64,000 bases of DNA, from contig NZ_JAMBOI010000009.1 in the NCBI RefSeq assembly GCF_023715535.1, positions 28,912 through 92,911 on the forward strand, given 5' to 3'. Positions 1-6,900 of the stretch are shown here, piece after piece (the stretch's first letter is position 1; every line of letters begins with the position of its first letter). A model generated the notes under the pieces. That model saw nothing but the letters and a program-made list of their open reading frames with translations, did not search any database and was not told where the DNA came from. The position numbers and the translations under genes were made by a program. The DNA comes from Sporosarcina luteola. Lineage in GTDB: Bacteria > Bacillota > Bacilli > Bacillales_A > Planococcaceae.

Positions 1-67
1 GGACTTGATGCTTGCCGAAGCTTTTTGAGACGTTGCGGATGGAGACGCATACTTCGCGTTCGTTCAT
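1..67 (-). CDS. ABC transporter ATP-binding protein, N-terminus only (runs off window)
   Basis: The first 22 codons read from the ATG at 67 give a typical ABC-ATPase opening ending in SIRNVSKSFGKHQV, the strand that precedes the A-loop. The gene continues beyond base 1, so Walker motifs cannot be checked. An AGAGGTGA ribosome-binding site lies 7-8 bases before the ATG. Upstream are a TATAAT box and two TetR-type palindromes, so the gene is probably repressed by a TetR-family protein, as is common for drug or lipid export ABC systems. The substrate cannot be told from this fragment. Confidence 0.7.
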   Translation of the reverse strand, partial: MNEREVCVSIRNVSKSFGKHQV

Positions 68-89
68 CGATTGTCACCTCTTCTTTAGT

Positions 90-153
90 AGTGAGTGATT
101 ACTCACTTTATTATACTCTAAGAAGTGACCGTTGGGGAGTGAGTAATCACTCA
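90..153 (-). promoter_or_regulatory. Promoter with two TetR-type operators for the ABC gene
   Basis: Palindrome AGTGAGTGATTACTCACT lies at 90-107 and a second copy, AGTGAGTAATCACTCA, at 138-153; centres are about 47 bp apart. Between them on the minus strand is TATAAT (110-115). One operator therefore covers the start-site region and the other the upstream promoter region, as expected for repression. The spacing of palindrome to TATAAT is nearly the same as at 44826-44850, which suggests one regulator for both genes (inference). No TetR gene is in the window. Confidence 0.65.
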
Positions 154-257
154 TTATTGTTTTATGGGCAAAGAAACCATTCGCGAATGTAACACAACCA
201 ATGAAGTGAGCAACGAAATCAACGCGAAGCGCAACACAATCTAAGCCGGCCTTACTA

Positions 258-292
258 AAAAAAGAGGGAAACACTCTGTGCCTCCCCACCCT
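258..292 (-). terminator. Probable terminator of the quinone oxidoreductase gene
   Basis: On the minus strand a short GC-rich stem (GGGAGG paired with CCCTC) is followed by a run of seven T. It sits just after the stop codon at 296. The stem is imperfect, so this is moderate evidence. Confidence 0.45.
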
Positions 293-295
293 ATA

Positions 296-1263
296 TTAAA
301 TTGTAATAATCACTTTTCCTTGTGAATGGCCCTCTTCAAAATACTGAAATGCCTCCTGAACCTCTTCTATTGAATAGGTTCTATCAATAACCGGCTTTAC
401 TTTCCCTTCTTCAATCAGCTCGTTCAGCGCCAGTAAATCCTGTTGATTGGCCCTTTGCAAAAAGATGATGAATTTCTTTTTTCCAATCATAGAGAACCAC
501 GTTGATTGAGCATGGTTTGAAACATTTGATTACTATCGCCGCCAACATTAATAAATACTCCATTCCTCTTCAGCTTTCTATTATATGTGGAGATCGAATG
601 CGATCCAGTCACTCTGAGGATCACATCATAGGTCTGATCATCTTTAGTAAAGTCCACTGTTTTGTAATCAATTACATGGTCAGCACCAAGGGACCGCGCA
701 ATATCTACGTTTCGAGTACTTACCACTGCTGTCACTTCAGCTCCGAATGCTTTCGCAATTTGAACGGCAAATGTTCCTACACCACCTGAAGCCCCATGAA
801 TCAACACTTTTTGTTCAGCTCGTACCATTCCTTTATCTCTGATTGCTTGCAACGCTGTAGTTGCTGCCATGGGCACGGCGGCCGCTTCTGCAAACGAATG
901 GTTACGAGGTTTCAATGCCAATACCTTTTCGTCGACAGCTACATATTCTGCAAAAGCACCCCATCCACTGCCGGATAAGTCTCCATATACTTCATTCCCT
1001 ACTTGAATTCGAGTGACATTCGCACCTATAGTCTCCACAATTCCAGCCATATCCCCACCAGGAATACGGTATTTCGGTTTAGTTATGCCGAATGCCAGTC
1101 GGACTGGCAGGGGCTTCCCTGTTATTAAGACAATATTACCAAAATTAAGTGACGATGCATGAACTCGAATTAGCACTTCATTTGACTTAGGCGTCGGTGT
1201 TGCTACCTCGCTTATTTTAAGCGTATTCGGTGTTCCATATGTTTCAGAGATGATCGCTTTCAT
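296..1263 (-). pseudogene. NAD(P)-dependent zinc-type alcohol dehydrogenase / quinone oxidoreductase, frameshifted
   Basis: Two reading frames together make one medium-chain dehydrogenase/reductase of about 322 residues, near the usual 320-340. Codons from 1263 give the GroES-like fold (MKAIISETYGTPN, then PGGDMAGIVETIG) and the Rossmann motif GASGGVGTFAVQIAK. That frame stops at 487 after NQRGSL. The C-terminal piece GKVKPVIDRTYSIEEVQEAF, a family hallmark, continues in the -1 frame from 490 to 296. The two frames overlap at CTATGATTGG, so a single missing base explains the break. There is a GGGGGA ribosome site before 1263. No zinc ligands are seen, as in the quinone-oxidoreductase branch. 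Either the gene is recently inactivated or the sequence has a one-base error. Confidence 0.8.
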
Positions 1264-1940
1264 CTCAAATCCCCCTACTATTCCTCTTTAAGATATTGAA
1301 AGAGCTACGGAATTAGCTTACGCTAATTCTAATAGTTGGATGGACTATTAATTACAAAAACGGGATTGGTATTAATTATTCAAATTTGATAGTTCATAGT
1401 TAATAACTTCCTCTACTTCATCGTTTTCAATTGCTCGTTATGTAATGTATTAGAATCGCTCCAATATAGTTGACTGAATGAAAAGCCATTCGAAAGTTCA
1501 ATTTCCAAAAATATAATCAAACAAGTCCCCGCAATAACTTTCAGTGGATATCGAGAAAACAATTTAAGCATAGTAAAGAACTAGGATGGAAAATTCGGCA
1601 GTGAAAGAAGACAAGTCAAATGTTAATTTCACTAGTTAATTCAACAGGTCAAAATCACTTTACAATCATTTAGTCGATATTTTGACCAAATGCAAAGAAA
1701 GCATTTCTTAAAGAAATGCTTTCTTTGCTACTGTATGCACTTTAAGGACGTAAGGCCGCCACTCTGTTTTTCTAACTCTATATCGTCTACCTCAATAAGT
1801 TCCAAATAAAATAGGCGAAAAATAAAAATTAGAATTATTGATCGAGTTTAATATATTTTAAAATTTAAATTAATTTAAACGTGTATTGGACCGTCTTTGG
1901 GTGAATCGCGTTGACGAATTTATAGCTTTAATCTATGCTA
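1264..1940. other. AT-rich intergenic stretch, no gene seen
   Basis: I see no convincing coding sequence in about 680 bases. The base composition is poorer in GC than the genes to the left and matches the retron that follows. The one clear structure is the perfect hairpin at 1692-1728. The left part should hold the promoter of the oxidoreductase gene, but no strong -35/-10 pair stands out. Confidence 0.6.
1692..1728. terminator. Perfect 16-bp hairpin downstream of the retron RT
   Basis: GCAAAGAAAGCATTTC (1692-1707) is the exact reverse complement of 1713-1728, with a 5-base TTAAA loop. It lies about 210 bases past the RT stop codon, where the retron transcript should end. There is no long T tract outside the stem, so it may be a weak terminator or a boundary structure. 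Confidence 0.4.
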
Positions 1941-2984
1941 CTATAAATTTAATTCATTATATTCGGATAGTCCTTCTAAGTGACTATCTATTCTTTTAAT
2001 CAACTTTTTAGATTGAGTTTGAAATTTCGAGTTTTGATTAGGAATCCAGGCAATCAAAAATGCTCGTTGTCCTGCCAAAAAATTATTTATATGCGATAGT
2101 GAATAAAAACGCTTTGTCGATGAATTTTTAATTAGTTCTTCATTTATTTGTTCTAAAAGAGTCTTTTGAGTTATTCTATTATTTAATAAAACATCCAAAA
2201 CAAAAAGTACTCTTCTAATTTCCTCTAATTTTTTACGTGACAATCTTAACGTATCTGAAATAACAAAACCGTTAGTTGAAAAGGTTCCAACACCTCGGCG
2301 AATCTTGTTGAAGTTTAATTCCATATTATATTCTCTTAGAATCCCAATAATTAAATTAATAAATCTTTCATTATGACAGATATCTTGATAGCTTGAAAAC
2401 AATAAGTCGTCTGCATAACGTGTATATGTAATATTTGTATCAAAGCAGTACTTTTGAATCCTAGCGTCTATCCGGCGAAAAACTAAGTTGGATATTACGG
2501 GCGATGTTCTTGCACCCATTGGAAGTTTTCCACCTAAAGTTATTGCATTAACTGTCCAATTTAATACTTCTTCTTTCTGTCCTGTATCTTCTATTTTAAT
2601 ATACTCGGCTAGACTCCCCTTAATAAGATCTTTAGTAATACTCGGAAAAAAATCTTTGATGTCCAATTTCAAAAACAACTTATCTTTTTGCTCATAAGGG
2701 TCAGCTTTGTGGGGCTCTAGAAAGGTACGGTAACTTTTCCCTTTAACAAAACCGTGCGCCGCATTACTAAAATAAAAAGTGTTGAAGAAGTTCTGGTTTA
2801 ATTTTTCTTGAATATTAGCTAATATATTATTATCAGGAAGTCTATAGATAAGTCTTACTTTCCCATTGCTTTGTTTCAATTTGACTGGAATATACCCTGA
2901 ATGATCTATAGCAGATAGTTCTTGATTACTTTTATTTAATACACTTCCAACAAAGTCCTGCTTGCTATAAACACTTTTCTCCAT
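1941..2984 (-). CDS. Retron-type reverse transcriptase
   Basis: A 347-residue RNA-directed DNA polymerase that should copy part of the RNA encoded just upstream into multicopy single-stranded DNA. Motifs in order: LDIKDFFPSI (108-117), PMGARTSPVISNL (155-167) and the catalytic YTRYADDLL (187-195). The retron-specific NAxxH motif is present as NAAHGF (74-79). The VTG motif of region Y is replaced by TNGFVISDTLRLSRKK (from about 237), a variant. The length is typical of bacterial retron RTs and there is no maturase or endonuclease domain, so it is not a group II intron RT. I chose the ATG at 2984 because AAGGGTG lies just before it; a longer frame to 3050 would run into the msr-msd RNA. It ends an apparent operon with the OLD-type gene. 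The region is AT-rich, consistent with transfer. Confidence 0.93.
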   Translation of the reverse strand: MEKSVYSKQDFVGSVLNKSNQELSAIDHSGYIPVKLKQSNGKVRLIYRLPDNNILANIQEKLNQNFFNTFYFSNAAHGFVKGKSYRTFLEPHKADPYEQKDKLFLKLDIKDFFPSITKDLIKGSLAEYIKIEDTGQKEEVLNWTVNAITLGGKLPMGARTSPVISNLVFRRIDARIQKYCFDTNITYTRYADDLLFSSYQDICHNERFINLIIGILREYNMELNFNKIRRGVGTFSTNGFVISDTLRLSRKKLEEIRRVLFVLDVLLNNRITQKTLLEQINEELIKNSSTKRFYSLSHINNFLAGQRAFLIAWIPNQNSKFQTQSKKLIKRIDSHLEGLSEYNELNL

Positions 2985-3005
2985 AATCGTCACCCTTAAA
3001 AGATA

Positions 3006-3179
3006 GATTAGAATGAGTACGTCTGAAAATAATTCCGCGCGATAGCGCAACTAAACGTGAAGCGCGTTAACATGCGCAAAAGTGAAAATTTATCTGCTTG
3101 GAGTCCAGACTGATGCTCAAAGAGTTTGTTAGGCTTTTTGATTGTCCCTCAACAAGCTAATGGCTACTCATTCTAAATC
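3006..3179 (-). ncRNA. Retron msr-msd RNA (template for msDNA)
   Basis: On the minus strand the region between effector and RT opens with GATTTAGAATGAGTA (3179-3165, a1) and closes with TACTCATTCTAATC (3019-3006, a2). These pair over 14 bases with one bulge, the end-pairing all retron RNAs need. Six bases after a1 comes TTAGC, the conserved branching site; the priming guanosine should be at 3157. Next are an msr stem (TTGTT...AACAA with an inner AGG/CCT, about 3155-3126) and a small AGTC/GACT stem. The msd part is rich in GCGC blocks (about 3082-3020) that can fold into a long hairpin. Length about 174 nt is usual. The a1 repeat overlaps the stop codon of the OLD-type gene. Boundaries are inferred from the repeats only. 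Confidence 0.85.
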
Positions 3180-5053
3180 ATCTTATCAATCTTATTAATA
3201 ATACCATAAATATCTGGAAATTTCTCTTTGAATTTACTTCTTTTATCTTTTGTTGATTTTTCTTTCTCAATATCATCAAAAACTGCATTAATGAATACTG
3301 TAATCCAACCACTTGTCTTAGAAAAACTATGGTTACTTTTAATTAATTTCCGATTTTTCAAGTCTTCTGAGTTTCCACCAACTAGTTGACGTAGTTTAAA
3401 TAGTAATTCTCTTTCAGGGATTTCCTGATCAGAAATATCTATACTAAAAACGCTTATAAAGTCTTGCATATTTTTTTCATTTATCAATGCTGCTTCTAAT
3501 GTCGGAAACATTAAATAAACACCGAAGTATTCATAATACCTCTTTAAGTCTTGAATCATTTTTTCATATTGCTCCCTTGATTGCTCATTTATAGTACCTA
3601 ACTCTACATCTATTTGAAATTCATTATTCTCGTAAGATAAAATTCTTTTATGAATTATATCAAATAGCCATCTATTGCTTATGAAATTTAATATTAAATT
3701 TCTTTTGTAGTCCTTATTTAAGGGGCTATATTCTTCTTTTTTCTTAATTAGTACTTTAAAAGTCTCTTTCTTTTCTTGATCCTGATGATTTTTATTTCCT
3801 AACACCTTGTCTATATCTGCCACTAATAAAAAAGGAATTGGCAAGTTCATTTTAGTTGGATTTAGAGACTGAAGCAAAACAGAATTTGTTAATGTTTGTG
3901 AAACGCCTACCTTTTTCAAAATCGGGAATAACGCTCTAATTCGTGGATTACTAAAGACCTCCAACTCACTTTGACCTTCTACAAATAGTATAAAACTTGA
4001 AAGATAAAGGCTTGCTTCATTTTCAGAAAAAATTATTCTCGATCTAGAATCCGTCAGTTTCGGTATTTTAATCAATCCCGAATATTCGTTTTCAAAGTAA
4101 AACTTGTAAACCGATTTTTCATTCCTCATTGCTTCAGCCAAATAACGTGCTGAGTGTGTACTAACAAAAAATTGGATTCCTTCTGTCGAAAAGAGTAGCT
4201 CTTTCAATTCATCTATATATTGAGCATGCAAACCCAATTCCGGTTCGTCAATAATAATAATTGGACTTTTCAACTTCTCCTTTTCTAATTTTTCTACCAG
4301 TGTAATCATTAGCTTTAAGTAATTTAAAGAATTAGTTCCAGAAGAAAAATATTTCAATTCAAAACCATGTTGATTCACTTTAGAGCCTCTTAAAGCTAAT
4401 TTATAAAGGGAGGATAATTGAGATCGATTTGATTCCTTTTGTAAGCTATACCCCGACCTTTCAAACACCTCTTCAATATAGTTTATATTTTCCCCGAAAT
4501 TCTCTGCTGCCCTTCCACTAAATACTTTGTCAAAACTAGTTGATTCTTCATAATCAAATATATTCCCCAAACTACCAATGATTTCCCACACGAAATCCCA
4601 TTTCTGAAAATCTGTTTCATGGGTACTTATGAAATAAAATGGGTGTGAGTTATGAATTAAGTATCTATATTTATACGGTAGATTCCATATTAGACCTTTC
4701 CTTTTAGTTTGAGTTAATATCAAAGTTATTGAATCTTCTTCCATCAATTCAGTTAAGGATTTATTAATCTTACCGATATATTTATTCTCAGCAACCCTTT
4801 TATTTGAATTAATCAATCCATTTAAATTAAACCGAATTTCAATTTTCATTTCATAATTGAACGGGTTGTTTTGATCATAATAATCCTCTGAGTAATTTTC
4901 TTCAATTAAGTTCTCAAAGAAATATTGAATGGCTTTAAAGAAATTAGATTTACCGGACCCATTTTTCCCTATAAAGCTTTGAATATTATCTGTTCCATTC
5001 ACATAAATATCTTTCAGTGATTTAAATCCTTGAATATGAATATGTTGTATCAC
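3173..5053 (-). CDS. OLD-family ATPase with TOPRIM nuclease domain, probable retron effector
   Basis: A 626-residue protein of the overcoming-lysogenization-defect type. The N-terminal ABC-like ATPase has Walker A GKNGSGKS (29-36), Walker B IIIIDEPELGLHAQ (about 263-276) and the H-switch FVSTHSARYL (about 296-305). A TOPRIM domain follows with FVEGQSELEV (about 354) and the acidic pair in LLVADIDKVLG (about 405). OLD proteins are nucleases gated by ATP, and some retrons use such an effector (Retron-Eco8 is the known case). Start is a GTG at 5053, with GAGG eight bases upstream; the next residues MIQHIHIQGFKSLKDI are the usual SMC-like first strand. The gene sits directly before the msr-msd RNA and shares bases with it, so it belongs to the system. 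The expected role is abortive phage defence when phage disturbs the RT-msDNA complex (inference). Confidence 0.88.
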   Translation of the reverse strand: MIQHIHIQGFKSLKDIYVNGTDNIQSFIGKNGSGKSNFFKAIQYFFENLIEENYSEDYYDQNNPFNYEMKIEIRFNLNGLINSNKRVAENKYIGKINKSLTELMEEDSITLILTQTKRKGLIWNLPYKYRYLIHNSHPFYFISTHETDFQKWDFVWEIIGSLGNIFDYEESTSFDKVFSGRAAENFGENINYIEEVFERSGYSLQKESNRSQLSSLYKLALRGSKVNQHGFELKYFSSGTNSLNYLKLMITLVEKLEKEKLKSPIIIIDEPELGLHAQYIDELKELLFSTEGIQFFVSTHSARYLAEAMRNEKSVYKFYFENEYSGLIKIPKLTDSRSRIIFSENEASLYLSSFILFVEGQSELEVFSNPRIRALFPILKKVGVSQTLTNSVLLQSLNPTKMNLPIPFLLVADIDKVLGNKNHQDQEKKETFKVLIKKKEEYSPLNKDYKRNLILNFISNRWLFDIIHKRILSYENNEFQIDVELGTINEQSREQYEKMIQDLKRYYEYFGVYLMFPTLEAALINEKNMQDFISVFSIDISDQEIPERELLFKLRQLVGGNSEDLKNRKLIKSNHSFSKTSGWITVFINAVFDDIEKEKSTKDKRSKFKEKFPDIYGIINKIDKMI

Positions 5054-5695
5054 TCTATAAACCTCATTTCAAAGTATATGTAAAAACCTTTTGTACGAAA
5101 CTTCAACAATAATCGTGGTAGTTTTAATGCCAAAATTAACTTCAACCTTGTATTTGAAAACCAGTTTTATTTCTTTAAAAATCCAAATAACCACATCAAA
5201 CTATTATAAAAATGTCGTTATTTCAAGTTGACTCAAAAACATTGTTCCTATGATAATCATTTTTATTAATTTATGAGGAATTAATAAACCAACCTACAAA
5301 GTGAACATGCAAGTAGTTCTTCTCTAAATTAAAAAGCCTAGTTTAAGCGAAGAGAGAACCTCATTTACTTATAATACGGTTCTCAAAACTACTATTAAAT
5401 TGTATTACTTCTTTTCTTTGGTCATCTATTTATATTGTTTAATGATAAAACAAACACCATATTAACCTAAACTTTCTTCGTTAGCTGAAGAACATTATTT
5501 CGCAATCTTTAATATATTTTAGCATAGTTTTCTCATCTTCCTTCTATTTTTTTCTTTCCATTATCCAATTAGCAAGTGTTTTAACAACGGTAATAACAAA
5601 GGCACATAAATTTGTGCGCTGCTGCTAATTCCTTTGGCAATTGTGGTACCAATTTATCAATATAAAGCATCTAAATGTAGATGCAACAACAAAAA
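5054..5695. other. AT-rich intergenic stretch upstream of the retron
   Basis: No coding sequence is recognisable in about 640 bases. It must contain the retron promoter, but many A/T runs make the choice uncertain. A stem GAGAACC (5354-5360) / GGTTCTC (5378-5384) with a 17-base loop is visible. Composition matches the retron rather than the genes at 5.8 kb, so this is likely part of the same acquired segment. Confidence 0.5.
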
Positions 5696-5747
5696 CAGGG
5701 ACACCAATTCATATGTGAATTGTGTCCCTGAACTCAATGTTTTTTTA
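5696..5747. terminator. Bidirectional terminator
   Basis: A long stem, CAGGGACAC at 5696 pairing with GTGTCCCTG ending at 5730, extended by AATTCA/TGAATT, is followed by seven T on the plus strand (about 5740). On the minus strand it is followed by TTTTTGTTGTTG. It lies just past the stop at 5775 of the SF0329-like gene. Confidence 0.75.
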
Positions 5748-5774
5748 ATATCTTCTCCCCATCAAACGAACCCG

Positions 5775-6340
5775 TTAGCCCAATCCAGGGGAAGTTTTGT
5801 TCTTTTCACTTTCATTATTCCAATTAATTCGAACCCCGTAGAAACTTTTGACAAGCCCTGCTTCATTCGTAACATCAATGGTCTTCCATCTTCTCTTCCC
5901 GAGCCTTCTATCAATCAAGGCAATTGCTCGGATAAAAGGGTGCTCATGGGTAAGTGCTTTTTCAAACGGCAGATGGATGTAATCAAACAGAAGCCCCGTT
6001 AGTTCACTTGCCGGATACACATCGGATTCTTTCACTTCGATTTCTGCGTCATCATAGGCGGCGTGAAGTTGCTTAAGCTCATTGGATTCCCACATTTTCC
6101 GCCAATTGGAATCCCATTTTAACGAGAGTGCCCTCTCCTCAGTTAATTCCTGAACTCGAGTTGTGGCAGCAATGTCGTAAGGGATATCGGATGCTCGAAA
6201 AATCTCCTTGCCGTCAAGTGACACGGAACGTCCCGGTTTGGTCGTGGCTTATTCGATGATAACCCAATTGTATTCGATTCGCCCTCTAAGCCGTTCACTT
6301 AGAAATCCTTTCGCCAATTGTTTCAATTTCGACCATCACA
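5775..6340 (-). pseudogene. SF0329-family-like gene, degraded by frameshifts
   Basis: The longest open part (6224-5775) reads MSLDGKEIFRASDIPYDIAA and ends with ALIDRRLGKRRWKTID, the C-terminal signature I know from SF0329-family hypothetical proteins of Bacillales. Upstream, a different frame encodes WSKLKQLAKGFLSERLRGRI (about 6337-6278), the matching family N-terminus, which then hits a TAA. A short third frame, SHDQTGTFR, joins the two. So at least two indels break the gene, and an ATG followed at once by TGA suggests loss of the start too. Its 5' end overlaps the end of the GNAT gene. The family has no known function. Best read as a decaying gene next to the acquired retron segment. Confidence 0.65.
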
Positions 6341-6883
6341 TTTAGCTTTCTGCGCTTCCCATTCCTCACGCAGCATGCCCATGCGGATGGAGTCGTAATA
6401 GACGCCGTTCCAGTATCGGACTTTACGTATACGCGCTTCCATCGTCATGCCTAGCTTTTCGGCGACGCGGATCATGCGCTCGTTGCCGGACCATGTCGTG
6501 AGGCCGACGCGGACGAGCGGCATTTCATTGAATAAATGATCGATCCACATCGTGAGTGCCTTCGTTCCGTAGCCGCCGCTCCAGTATTTCGGCTCGTAGA
6601 TGAGGATGCCCATCTCAAGCCAAAGGGACGGCTTGTGCTCCCAATAGTAACTCACCATGCCGATGAGCTCGCCGCCCACTTCAATTCCCCAGTAATCGTC
6701 CTTTGCGACGATATTGTCTTTCCGTTCGAGGAACGCTTCATACGTTATTGTTTTATGCGGGTAGTACGGGGCGTCCCATTTCTTCCATTCGGGATTTTCC
6801 TCTTTGAACGTCAATTCCCACATGCGGTGCAAATCTTCTTCTTTTATCGGGCGAATTGTTACGCCGTCTCGTGTATAAGTCAA
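6323..6883 (-). CDS. GNAT-family N-acetyltransferase
   Basis: A 186-residue RimJ/RimL-like acetyltransferase. It begins TYTRDGVTIRPIKEEDLHRM, carries the acetyl-CoA-binding loop YWSGGYGTKALTMWIDHLF (about 100-118), and has the conserved NERMIRVAEKLGM segment near the end. This class transfers acetyl from acetyl-CoA to an amine, often the N-terminus of a ribosomal protein or a small molecule; the substrate here is unknown. The start is a TTG at 6883 because GGAGGAG precedes it by about seven bases and no ATG fits. It follows yuxL with a 17-base gap, so the two are probably co-transcribed. Confidence 0.85.
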   Translation of the reverse strand: MTYTRDGVTIRPIKEEDLHRMWELTFKEENPEWKKWDAPYYPHKTITYEAFLERKDNIVAKDDYWGIEVGGELIGMVSYYWEHKPSLWLEMGILIYEPKYWSGGYGTKALTMWIDHLFNEMPLVRVGLTTWSGNERMIRVAEKLGMTMEARIRKVRYWNGVYYDSIRMGMLREEWEAQKAKCDGRN

Positions 6884-6900
6884 ACAAACTCCTCCGGTTC

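Noticed and set aside
74..289. Minus-strand open frame of 71 codons
   Set aside because: It runs through the TetR operator region, has no ribosome site and no recognisable protein features.
1941..2984. Group II intron reverse transcriptase
   Set aside because: No maturase or endonuclease domain and no intron RNA domains nearby, while NAAHGF and the msr-msd RNA fit a retron.
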